DNA of 64,000 nucleotides from Stentor roeselii (lineage: Eukaryota > Ciliophora > Heterotrichea > Heterotrichida > Stentoridae): NCBI GenBank assembly GCA_006503475.1, contig RSEH01000043.1, positions 62,001-126,000 on the forward strand. Direction: 5' to 3'. The notes below the pieces were generated by a model. It did not search any database and was not told the origin of the DNA. It saw only the letters and a list, made by a program, of their open reading frames with translations. The first letter of the stretch is position 1. Every line of letters starts with the position of its first letter. A program made the position numbers and the translations under genes. Of the stretch, positions 48,455 through 57,848 are shown in pieces.

Positions 48455-49873
48455 AGATTATTTCCTGTTGAAGTTAAAAATGACAAAAAAACCTTATACA
48501 AGAGCTTGAACCAATGGTACCATTATTAAAAACACTTTGATTGTAATCTTTTTTAGTTCAGCCTGATTTTTAATTTAAATTATCATGCAAAGAGCACCAA
48601 AATCATCAAAAGATAGATAAAAAATTATTAAGTCTTTAAAGCTACTTAAAAAAATTCATCTTCTCTAACTGTAAAGATGCTGATGATATCAGAATGATTT
48701 TTGGTACTATTTAAATCAGCTATCAATAAATCTCTTAATCCAGACATGAAATCAAAAACTAGATTATAAATACTTGAAAATATCTAAAAGTAGGTATGTA
48801 ATAATATATATAATTATAAATGCCTGAAAAACTTTGATTTTCTTTAAAAATTCACCTTTTCTCAACTTTTTCAAGATTTCTCACTTCTTAAAAATTTGAT
48901 CACAAAAAAGCAGTAGGAACTAGAGTTTTCCTGAAAAACGATAAAAAAATCCTATAAAAATTCAAATTTCCAAGTGGCTTATAAATGGTTTTCGAGCTGA
49001 ATTACCCATTATTTGGTTAAGATTAGTACCTCCTACAAGCCTGCCTGCTCGGCCAGGCCAACAGAGAACAAGAGGCCGTATTCAAGCTAACTGCAAAAAA
49101 TTCTAAAACTTAGAGCAGCAGGCAGGCTTTTTAAGGAAACTAAGCTCAACCAAAGAATGTTTTATTATTCCTAAAACTACTCATAAGCCACTTGAAAAAA
49201 ATTTATAAAATTTTGAATCGGTTTTCAGAAAAACTAAGTTTTTCTGCTGCAATTTTTAAGAAGTTAAACAAGTATGAAAAAGTCTAGAAAAAGTTGATTT
49301 TTTTAAGAAAATCAAAGTTTTCAGACATTTATTTTCAAGTTTTTTATAACTTTTCAGCTTATGAGATTAATTGGTGGCTGATTTATATTGTACTGCAACT
49401 AGTTCTTAAGACATCAACATCTTGAAAGTTTTAAGAGATTAAGTTTTCGAATGGCTTTAGCAGACTTAATAGTTTTTTGTATCAATCTTTGATGTTTTTG
49501 ATACTCTTTGCATGGTAATTTTAATTAATAGACCAGGCCAACTAAAAAGATTTTAATCAAAGTGGCTTCTTGGTGAGCTCGAAAATATTAGGTTTGCATA
49601 GATTTGAGCTTTTCTTTAGCTTACCTGTCATTTATCCTTCAACAGGAAATAATAGGGGTCATGGACTCAGTCAAAAAGCAGCTCTTAAAGTAAAACTCAC
49701 AAACAGTTGTGAATGTGCTGGAATTATTAGGAAAATTCAGGAGAAATCTGGGCATGTTCTGCTAACTAAGAATACCTTAGCTACCCATTGGAAATAAGCA
49801 ACGAAAATTCAGACATAAAGTCAAGAATATTGATGAATGAAAGCAAGGAAATATTAAACTTGTTTAAATCAGG
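48217..49873. repeat. Large imperfect inverted duplication around the profilin promoter
   Basis: Left arm about 48217-49049, right arm about 49117-49873, joined by a 67-nt spacer. The reverse complement of the right arm matches the left: inner stem AAGCCTGCCTGCT (13 bp perfect), then AAGTGGCTTAT, CTTCTTAAAAATTTG-like tracts, CTTTGCATG-TAATTT, TCAACAGGAAATAAT and the profilin coding start up to the AAATCAGG region. The arms differ by many substitutions and indels, so the duplication is not recent. The left arm holds the live profilin 5' half and promoter, the right arm a decayed copy. Confidence 0.85.
49655..49873 (+). pseudogene. PFN: Decayed 5' copy of the profilin gene
   Basis: Plus strand, inverse to the live gene. 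DNA matches the profilin coding region from the start (GTCATGGACTCA) through AAACTCACAAACAGTTGTGAA, GAAATCTGGGC-TGTTCTGCTAA and ATGAATGAAAGCAAGGAAAT to AAATCAGG, about the first 80 codons, with frame changes and in-frame stops. The 3' half of the gene is absent. It is the outer end of the inverted duplication. Confidence 0.85.
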
Positions 49874-50013
49874 TAACTAAATGTTAGAAAATATGAAATT
49901 CAAATCACCTACAAATCGATTCCAAAGCTTATTTCTCAAAAAAAATTATGAAATTACTTTAAAGGCGATAATACTTTTAAGAATTTCATACTGAAATTCA
50001 ATTTAAACTTTCT

Positions 50014-53000
50014 ATGGCTTATATCATAAATATGGTTTTCAAGGCGACATCATCCTACAGGACGATCACAAGTCTTATCTTGCTTTCTTTACTAGCCTGT
50101 AACGCCGTGAGCAGTAGTGATTCTCCTCAATCTTCAACAGGTTCAGGTCAGCTTTCAAATGAGGAATTGGAAAACCCGATCACATCCTTGTTCATCGAAT
50201 CATTCTTGTATCAGAATCAAGCCTTTATGGACTTTCTAAGGCAGGAAGATAAAGAAGCATCAAGAAGCGACATCTTCAAAAACTTACCTGCTAAAGACTG
50301 TTCATTTGTTTCGCAGAAGCTCTCAAGCAAAAAATCTTCAGTTTATTTCACTGTTGAACCTCATGGAAAGCGCTTGATTTATGCAATTAACTGTTTACCT
50401 AATGATCAGGGACTTAGAAGAATTGTTGTTTTTGGCTCTAGAGCTTTTGAATCCCAGGATATTAGGGAAAGATTTTTTAACTTGAAAATTTTCAGATATG
50501 CATTTAGTGAACTTAAGTTGGTTCAGGAGATTAATCAAGTAAAATTGTGTGAGAAAGGATTTGTTCAACCTTTGAGTGGAGATTGTAAAGAATTGAGATA
50601 TCTTAGAAGGTTAACATTAAGTGATACTGAAGCTCAGGATATGTATGATGATTATCTTGTAGATTATGAAGTACCTGCAGCGATATCTTTGATGATGTCG
50701 GAAGATATAACTTCAAGTTTTTATATAACTTTAATTTCAGAACTTCAGACTTATTCATCAGAAGAGGTCTTTAATGAAGATGACTATAGTTCAGTTCAAG
50801 CTGCAATTTATAATATGATGACCTACACAGGTTTTGCTTTGGATTCAATAGCTATGACATATTTTGATGATTTATTTCAATGTCTTAAAAGTGCAGCATC
50901 AGCAATCGCTTGCGATAGTTCTAGTAGTTATACTTGCACTACTTTTCAAAATCAAAAGCCTCAGGTTGCCGAAATTGTGTACTTATATCTTGAAATTTCT
51001 AAAGATGCAACTGATACTGATGCCTGCTTTTATACTTCAACTACATACCAGAAGGCAGTTACGACTGCTTACGATTATGCAGCTGAAATATTTGCAATCA
51101 TATACAACTACGATCAAACATTGACTGATCCAGTTAGTGATGTATATTCATCTAGTGGCACCACAATAATAAATTTGATTGTAACAAGATTTCTAGGAAG
51201 TGATGACACATCATCAAACGAATGCGATTTTAATCTATATCCTTTCATAGGTCTTTCAATTACTATACAGATCGCCCAGTCAGCGGTCTATGGATTTTTA
51301 AGTGATGTTTATGGATTCAGAGTTTATAAAATAGGAACTGAAGGTGATGATTTAGTAAGTGACGATTTAATTGATTACGAAGAGCAAACCATTGATGTAG
51401 CATGCTTTACTCTTTCAAAATCTCTTGGATTTACAGGAACCGACTCAGATACATGCACTTATGAATACACTTCAACAGACTTCAAGACTACTGTTGAGAA
51501 TGTTGTAGCTGATAGCGATTCATCAACGATATCATTTGATTACACTGATTTTGGGCTTTATGGATTTATCAAGTGCTGTGCAGATGGATATGGTCTTATC
51601 AATACTCAGGAGTGTGTATCATGTGGAACAGATTGTAAATGCAAATGCTATGGAGGATGTAGTGCATGCTCAAGTGAAACAACTTGTGTTAGCTGTTCTT
51701 CTGGTTACTATTTATCAAGCAATACCTGCTCAGCATGCACTTCAATCAGTAACTGTGCTGAATGCTCAGATGCATCTACTTGCACTAAGTGTAAGTCGGG
51801 CTATGTTCTATCAAGTGGTGCGTGCTTAGCATGCTCTACTGTCGCCAACTGTGTGGCATGTTCAAATGGATATTCTTGTACAAGCTGCGGTTCAGGTTAC
51901 TTTCTTCAAAGCGGTGCATGTTCAGCTTGCTCTTCTTCAATCCCTAACTGTGCGGCATGCTCAGATGAACCTACTTGTACCAGCTGTGGATCAGGTTACT
52001 TTCTTCAAAGCGGTTCATGTTCAGCTTGCTCTTCTTCAATCCCTAACTGTGCGGCATGCTCAGATGAACCTACTTGTACCAGCTGTGGATCAGGATACTT
52101 TCTTGAAAACGATGCATGTTTAGCTTGCTCTTCTTCAATCAGCAACTGTGCGGTATGCTCAGATGGATCTACTTGTACCAGCTGCGATTCAGGGTATTTT
52201 GTTAAAGGCGGTTTATGCTCAAAGTGCTCTTCTTCAATTAGCCACTGTGCAGTATGCTCAGATGGATCTACTTGTACCAGTTGTGGATCAGGCTATAAGG
52301 TAAATGATATGAAATCCTGCTCAAGTTGTAAGTCTTACATAAAAGAAACTGATGTTATAGAATTCACTTACTCATCTGATTTCAAATATCTTCAAATTGA
52401 GTTTTCAGTAGAATTGAATTCAGTTTCAAGGTGCTCTGATGTTTCTTTCAACTACTCTTCATTCGGAAAAAATCCAAAATGCTCATTGTCAAAAGATAAG
52501 AAATTTATAAATGTAACTCTTGGAGAAAAATGGGAACCATTGCAAAGCCTGTCACTTAAAACAGTCTTGACAAAAGTAGATCCCACAGAAGAATTCTGCG
52601 AAATAAACCCTTCTGAAACTATTATTGTTACAGCAAACTTAACCGGATTAATCTACTTCACAGGAGGTAGAATCGATACAATAAATGAAATTTACACAGG
52701 ATGCTCTAATTTAGCAGAAATAACATGTCGATTATATGATTTAAATGACTTGACAGGTTTAGGTGTTAGTTATACTTGGTCAATAAATAGCACTGAGACA
52801 GATAAAGACTCAAAGGTTAATAAAGAAATTCAAGACACCAACAAAAATTTTGTGGATATAGACTTTAGTGATTATCGAGGTGTTGATGGGAATGTTACTT
52901 TTAATGTTATGGTTTTTAATAAATTCAATGAAAACTACACGATTAGTCTTGATATCAAGTTGATTGATACCAAAAAAATTACTATTGCAATTGACGGTGA

Positions 53001-56000
53001 TTCAGTTGTTAAGGTCAAATCAGATTCAGACCTCAAATTTTCAGCTCTTTTAGTGGATAAGTGTGGCTCTAAGAAAAACAATGTTAAGTATACATGGACT
53101 TATGATGGAACTAATGAGTTGGAATTTGAAAAAAACAGTGTTAACTTACATATTAAAAAAGGAGAACTTTTGGCTGGTGAAGTATATAAGTTCAATCTGA
53201 ATGCAAAATTAGATAATTTACAATCGAACACTGTGCAGTTGACTTTAGAATTGATTCTTAAAGATATTATTGTTGTTTTAAAGGCTCCTTTCATGGTAAC
53301 CATTAACCAAAATTTAAAATTTGATGCTAGTGAAAGTCGAGATCCTAATAAATATGCTAAAGATATTGAATTAAATTATGAGTGGTCTTGCATCAAGCCA
53401 ACTAACATATGCAAAGATATTACTGATTATTTAATTTCAAACGATACTATAGAGTTTTCATTAAAAAATAATCACAATTCAGATTATTTCATCATTCAGG
53501 TGAATGTTTCTAATGACTATTTAAGCACAGTGCAAACTGCAAACATTTCAATTCAAGAATCAGATGAATATACCTTAACCATGACTTTTTCCACTGAGAG
53601 AGTTTCCTTCAGTAATTTCAACCTAATATACGGAATCTCTTCCGCTTCCGAGCAAGGACAACTAGCATATCAATGGAACATCCCAGGTGTCGCTGCTGAT
53701 AAATACATCAGTAACAATCTCTTCTTACTAATCTTACCATATGCTTTTATCACAGGAGGAACATATCAACTGTCACTGAAAGTAACAAGGATTGATAATA
53801 ACAAAGAAATTGATATTTTCGGAGCATTATACTCGAACAATGCACCTTCATGCAGCGATTTTTCAATAAGTCCAAGTTCTGGAAAAATGTTTGATGATAT
53901 TTTCACCATCACAGCAACATGTTCAGATATTGAAGAAGACTACCCTTTATACGGAGTTGTTTCTTTTGCATTTTCAGAAAAACCAAATTGGCCTTCTAAT
54001 TTAAAAAAAGGGAATAACTACAGATCTTTTCGATCTAGGATGCCAAAAGGAAAATTAATTATAAAGTTCTCTGTCTGTGATACAATGGATGACTGTATTT
54101 CATCTAATTTTTCAATAAATATTAAATCAAAACGACGACTTCTTGAAGAAAGTATTATAAGTGAGTATACAGATCTCGTTGAACAAGATATAAACAATGC
54201 TCCTAATCTTTGCATTGTTTTAGCTTCTTCTCAAGACTTAGGTATTGAATTCTGGCAACAGGTCTTGGAAGACTTGGAAACTTACTTAAATCAAACTTCT
54301 TATTATTACACTTTAGCTGAAATCAATTCAGCTTTGTCTTGTGTTTATTGGCTGCTTTCAGATAAGCAAGAAAGTCAGAATTACACTTATTACGAAAAAT
54401 CTTATGATGTGATATTTACTCTTTTTGATAAATTTTCTGATAGGAACAATTCTGATGATAACACTTTAACTTTAGATGATTACGGATTTGAAGTTTTCAT
54501 GGCGATTTCTGATGCTTTCATAAACTATGCTCAAATACTTGAAGACGATTTCGAGAAATTCAATGAATTGTTAGAAAAAGGGAAGAATATTCAGTTAACA
54601 ACATACGAAAAATACTTTTATAAAAAGACCTCAGGTCTTTCCTCATTTTACAAAGGTTCAAATTTCAACTCTTACAAAAAAATCATAAATTACTTTGACA
54701 AAGCTCAAAGGTCCATCGATATCTCAAAAATCGAAGACTTCTCTGACAACAAGACAAGAATTGACCTGCTCGATTCAATCAGTGACAACAACACCCAAGT
54801 AGGAGTGATGATCACAACTTTTAACACCCTGGGCAACTACACCAAACACGCTGATGCAGTAGAAGTAAAGTTAACAAAAGAAGGATTAATAAAAAACGAC
54901 GCATATGAATCCTCATCGGATACAAGCCTTGATTTTGATAAGCCAATTGAAATAACAGTTAATACTGTTGAAGATATTACAAAGGAGGAATATTACTGCG
55001 GGTATTGGAACGCCAGTGGAAGTTTCTTTAATGATTCTTGTGAGATCTCTGAGGTGGGTGACAAAACTGCAACTTTAAAAGTGAGTCATTTGAGTTTTTA
55101 TGGACTCGAAAAAATACCTGAACCGATTATTCCACGAACTTATGAATCTTGTGAAGTGAACCACGCACCGATCATCATCATGGCAGTTGTCGGTTTCATC
55201 ATGGTCCTGCTAATCCCAGTGATGGTGATGCTGGACAGTTACACCGAAGTTTCCGAAGCAGGTGAAAACATCAACCCAGAAAACGGAATTTCCCGAACGA
55301 TCGAATACTCTCCCAGATCCCCAGCATCTCTAACAGAAAGACCCTTAGCTTCTCTAAGCGACTTATCAGTTCCTGACGTAGAAGAAATATCCGAGAGCAT
55401 CATCGAAAATCCCAACGCGGCTGACTACACCATCGAGTTTAAACTACGTTCTCTTGACTACCAGGAGAAAAAGATTGAAAAAAATGAAAAAAGTTGCTTT
55501 TCAAGCATGATTGAAGGACATCTTCTTTTTGGACTTTATGTAAAAAGACCTATCTTTATAAGGCCTTTAAGACTTTTGACTCTTTTTTCAACTTTGATTC
55601 TTCAGTTGTTCTTGGAAGGGATTTTCTTGTTTTACGGTTATGGAACTGATGACTCTGAAAATGTGGAGAATGATGAAAGGTCTACACAGACTTTGTTTGA
55701 TGATTACAAAGGATCGTATTTCGGGTATTTACTTGTCGCTCTTGCTATCGCCATTCCTTATGAAATACTTTTGATTGTGTTGTTTAGTAAGGATTGGAAA
55801 AAACCTTTGCTTAGGACTCTTGGAATCTTGTTGATTGTTGTTGTTGTTGGTGGAAGTATCGCTGGGATTATTATCTTGACACTTGACTTTTGCTTTAAAT
55901 GGTCGGGGTACTGGGCTGTCAGCTTTTTGTGGGGCATTTTGATTGAAATTTTCTTTTTGCAGATCGTGTATATGATGGGAAGGTACTTGGTTAAGACTGA

Positions 56001-56010
56001 GGATAAGTGA
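50014..56010 (+). CDS. Large multi-pass surface protein with Cys-rich repeats, 1,998 aa
   Basis: A signal peptide (TSLILLSLLACNAVSS; start may be Met7 at 50032) leads an ectodomain of about 1,700 residues: an N-terminal region with few cysteines, seven 33-residue Cys-rich units (549-772, growth-factor-receptor-like), then PKD/REJ-like beta modules with many N-glycosylation sites. A GPS-like end (C-G-Y-W, then ATLKVSHLSFYGLE at about 1690) has the H-L-S expected at an autoproteolysis site but lacks its second Cys pair. One membrane helix at about 1718-1740, a Ser/Pro-rich loop, and four helices at about 1850-1995 follow. The layout is reminiscent of polycystin-1-like or adhesion-type receptors; the assignment is inference. 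TGA stop; a 16-nt GT..AG string over the stop (GTGAATAGATAAATAG) could extend the frame. Confidence 0.8.
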   Translation: MAYIINMVFKATSSYRTITSLILLSLLACNAVSSSDSPQSSTGSGQLSNEELENPITSLFIESFLYQNQAFMDFLRQEDKEASRSDIFKNLPAKDCSFVSQKLSSKKSSVYFTVEPHGKRLIYAINCLPNDQGLRRIVVFGSRAFESQDIRERFFNLKIFRYAFSELKLVQEINQVKLCEKGFVQPLSGDCKELRYLRRLTLSDTEAQDMYDDYLVDYEVPAAISLMMSEDITSSFYITLISELQTYSSEEVFNEDDYSSVQAAIYNMMTYTGFALDSIAMTYFDDLFQCLKSAASAIACDSSSSYTCTTFQNQKPQVAEIVYLYLEISKDATDTDACFYTSTTYQKAVTTAYDYAAEIFAIIYNYDQTLTDPVSDVYSSSGTTIINLIVTRFLGSDDTSSNECDFNLYPFIGLSITIQIAQSAVYGFLSDVYGFRVYKIGTEGDDLVSDDLIDYEEQTIDVACFTLSKSLGFTGTDSDTCTYEYTSTDFKTTVENVVADSDSSTISFDYTDFGLYGFIKCCADGYGLINTQECVSCGTDCKCKCYGGCSACSSETTCVSCSSGYYLSSNTCSACTSISNCAECSDASTCTKCKSGYVLSSGACLACSTVANCVACSNGYSCTSCGSGYFLQSGACSACSSSIPNCAACSDEPTCTSCGSGYFLQSGSCSACSSSIPNCAACSDEPTCTSCGSGYFLENDACLACSSSISNCAVCSDGSTCTSCDSGYFVKGGLCSKCSSSISHCAVCSDGSTCTSCGSGYKVNDMKSCSSCKSYIKETDVIEFTYSSDFKYLQIEFSVELNSVSRCSDVSFNYSSFGKNPKCSLSKDKKFINVTLGEKWEPLQSLSLKTVLTKVDPTEEFCEINPSETIIVTANLTGLIYFTGGRIDTINEIYTGCSNLAEITCRLYDLNDLTGLGVSYTWSINSTETDKDSKVNKEIQDTNKNFVDIDFSDYRGVDGNVTFNVMVFNKFNENYTISLDIKLIDTKKITIAIDGDSVVKVKSDSDLKFSALLVDKCGSKKNNVKYTWTYDGTNELEFEKNSVNLHIKKGELLAGEVYKFNLNAKLDNLQSNTVQLTLELILKDIIVVLKAPFMVTINQNLKFDASESRDPNKYAKDIELNYEWSCIKPTNICKDITDYLISNDTIEFSLKNNHNSDYFIIQVNVSNDYLSTVQTANISIQESDEYTLTMTFSTERVSFSNFNLIYGISSASEQGQLAYQWNIPGVAADKYISNNLFLLILPYAFITGGTYQLSLKVTRIDNNKEIDIFGALYSNNAPSCSDFSISPSSGKMFDDIFTITATCSDIEEDYPLYGVVSFAFSEKPNWPSNLKKGNNYRSFRSRMPKGKLIIKFSVCDTMDDCISSNFSINIKSKRRLLEESIISEYTDLVEQDINNAPNLCIVLASSQDLGIEFWQQVLEDLETYLNQTSYYYTLAEINSALSCVYWLLSDKQESQNYTYYEKSYDVIFTLFDKFSDRNNSDDNTLTLDDYGFEVFMAISDAFINYAQILEDDFEKFNELLEKGKNIQLTTYEKYFYKKTSGLSSFYKGSNFNSYKKIINYFDKAQRSIDISKIEDFSDNKTRIDLLDSISDNNTQVGVMITTFNTLGNYTKHADAVEVKLTKEGLIKNDAYESSSDTSLDFDKPIEITVNTVEDITKEEYYCGYWNASGSFFNDSCEISEVGDKTATLKVSHLSFYGLEKIPEPIIPRTYESCEVNHAPIIIMAVVGFIMVLLIPVMVMLDSYTEVSEAGENINPENGISRTIEYSPRSPASLTERPLASLSDLSVPDVEEISESIIENPNAADYTIEFKLRSLDYQEKKIEKNEKSCFSSMIEGHLLFGLYVKRPIFIRPLRLLTLFSTLILQLFLEGIFLFYGYGTDDSENVENDERSTQTLFDDYKGSYFGYLLVALAIAIPYEILLIVLFSKDWKKPLLRTLGILLIVVVVGGSIAGIIILTLDFCFKWSGYWAVSFLWGILIEIFFLQIVYMMGRYLVKTEDK
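51658..52329 (+). repeat. Seven tandem 99-bp units encoding a Cys-rich repeat
   Basis: The 33-residue unit is C-x2-C-S-x4-C-T-x-C-x-S-G-Y-x7-C-x2-C-x5 (for example CAACSDEPTCTSCGSGYFLQ). Units three to five (about 51890-52085) are almost identical in DNA over 99-bp steps, outer units diverge, which points to recent unequal crossing-over inside the array. Confidence 0.9.
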
Positions 56011-56478
56011 ATAGATAAATAGATTTATTAGGATTAGTAAGGTGGAGATACTTTTACTTGTGAAGTTGAAATTAGAGAGATTTATTAGGATTAGTAAGGT
56101 GGAGATACTTTTAGTTTGTGAAGTTGAAATTAGAGAGATTTATATCGGTTTATTTGATTTTACACTCAATCTTTGAGTTAATATTTTTTAATATTCGAAA
56201 CAAGTTCTTAATCAATTAAGATATAATCAAAATTTGTTTATCCTTGATTTTCCTTAAATTAATTATTTCTTTATCTTCGAATATTCAATCACTTTATATC
56301 TTTTATCATTAATCAAAGAACCTACTCAATACTTTTACCATTAACTCAATAAATTATCCATAATTCAATTTAAATCCTTCAACATTCACTTTTTTACCAT
56401 TCTAGGAAGTCCTTAAGAATCTTTTTTCCTTATAATCAATCATCATTATTGTTATTAACCCAGCCTAGTTGAATATAA
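56011..56478 (+). other. Intergenic region with a tandem duplication
   Basis: About 470 nt. Two copies of a 57/58-bp unit (56023-56079 and 56080-56137; starts ATTTATTAGGATTAGTAAGG) follow the TGA stop of the surface-protein gene. The rest is AT-rich. If the 16-nt intron at the stop were real, the first copies would be coding. Confidence 0.7.
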
Positions 56479-57843
56479 ATGGGTGGCTGTGCGGACCGTG
56501 AAGACAAATTTGGTAAAAAAAAAAATTTTTCATTCTTTCATCCTTCGCAAGACTTCGAAAATGATGAAAAAACAAAAACTTCAACAAAACCCAATGAAAA
56601 GTCTCATTCTTTCGAACATCAAATCGAAAAAATCCTCTCAAAACAGTCAAAAACTCAAGGAAACGAGCCTGAAGAAGAATTTTCTGAAACAAAACAAGGA
56701 CCTGGAAAAAAAAAACTAAAATTTCAAGAAAAAAATCTCAGCCTGACATTTTCCATTGACCGTCAAATCAACCCAGAAGTATTTTTAATCTCTCCAACTT
56801 CGAGAAAAACAAAAAATTCACTTAACCACTGCGAAAGTTTATCAATTATTAATAAAAAAGCTGAAAAAAAAGCCTTTTTTGACTCACAGATCGGTTTAAC
56901 AATTCCTGCTAGCCCAAATTCATGCTTTCATAAAAAAAATTCGAAAAAAACTTTAAAAGTTTTAGATCGTTGCTCGGATCTCACTATTCGACCACCCGAA
57001 CTTAAAAAAAGAATGAAAATTGTTGAAGTTTCTCAAGAATTTTGCAGACCTGTTAAACATCAAAAATCTGCAGAGCTTTTTATCAACTCTCAGTCTCGCC
57101 CTGGGTCTCCTGAGCCTGAAAATAGTTTAATTTTCTTGTCTTGTCATAAGTTTATCAGTCTTGACTTGAAACCTTTGAATCGACTTCCTGAGCAGCCAGT
57201 TTTCGATAGCTTGAAACCTTTGAATCGAATTCCTGAGCAGCCAGTTCTCGATAGCTTGAAACCTTTGAATCGACTTGCTGAGCAGCCAGTTGTCGATAGT
57301 ATTAAAAGAGAAAAAGTGATAAGGAGTCTCAGTTCCCAAACCACCCAATTCAACAAAATCAGTAAAAAACTTCGGAAATCATCAATCAAAGAATCAAGCA
57401 CAGACCTTCCAACCCCAGAAATCCTCAACAACCCAAGCCAATCACCTGAAAACACCCTAAAAACATCCAAAAGTCAATCATCAGAAAAAGTCCTAATAAG
57501 ACAATTAAGTGACCTAATGACTCCACAAAGTCCATCAACACCTCTTCTAGATTCATTCTCAAGTGAAAGACTTTATCTCTCTGAAATTCAAAAGCCAAGC
57601 AACTTAGATTCCCTAGACAACATCGAGTGGAGCACATATCGCAAAGCGACTGAAAACCGAGAGTACTTCCGCCGTGATTCCCTTCAACAAGTGATAGAAA
57701 TTCCAGAAGAATTCTCAAAAAATCCAGAATTTCATCAACTTTCATCTAAAATCTCAGAACTCAAGCTTCAAGAAGTCAAAAACAAAGGAACTCTAAAAAA
57801 GACCCGTTTTTTCCGTCGTGTAACAACTCAAAAAAATTTTTAA
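56479..57843 (+). CDS. Probable N-myristoylated Ser/Lys-rich protein, 454 aa
   Basis: Begins MGGCADREDKFGKKKNFSF: Gly2 plus Cys4 is a good N-myristoylation/palmitoylation signal with a basic cluster behind it, so attachment to the inner face of a membrane is likely. The body is rich in Ser, Lys, Pro and Gln and probably disordered. Residues 230-274 are three copies of a 15-residue unit, LKPLNRLPEQPVFDS and variants. No enzymatic domain. The C-terminus is basic (LKKTRFFRRVTTQKNF). ATG preceded by GAATATAA; the TAA is 5 nt before the next ATG. Role unknown. Confidence 0.75.
   Translation: MGGCADREDKFGKKKNFSFFHPSQDFENDEKTKTSTKPNEKSHSFEHQIEKILSKQSKTQGNEPEEEFSETKQGPGKKKLKFQEKNLSLTFSIDRQINPEVFLISPTSRKTKNSLNHCESLSIINKKAEKKAFFDSQIGLTIPASPNSCFHKKNSKKTLKVLDRCSDLTIRPPELKKRMKIVEVSQEFCRPVKHQKSAELFINSQSRPGSPEPENSLIFLSCHKFISLDLKPLNRLPEQPVFDSLKPLNRIPEQPVLDSLKPLNRLAEQPVVDSIKREKVIRSLSSQTTQFNKISKKLRKSSIKESSTDLPTPEILNNPSQSPENTLKTSKSQSSEKVLIRQLSDLMTPQSPSTPLLDSFSSERLYLSEIQKPSNLDSLDNIEWSTYRKATENREYFRRDSLQQVIEIPEEFSKNPEFHQLSSKISELKLQEVKNKGTLKKTRFFRRVTTQKNF
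57166..57300 (+). repeat. Three in-frame 45-bp tandem repeats
   Basis: 57166-57210, 57211-57255 and 57256-57300 encode LKPLNR(L/I)(P/A)EQPV(F/L/V)DS. DNA differs at only a few positions between units, so the expansion is recent. Confidence 0.93.
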
Positions 57844-57848
57844 TAAAA

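Noticed and set aside
48800-49350. A MITE or other mobile element with terminal inverted repeats in the profilin promoter
   Set aside because: The inverted similarity does not end at element borders but continues outward into profilin coding sequence on both sides, so an inverted duplication explains it better.
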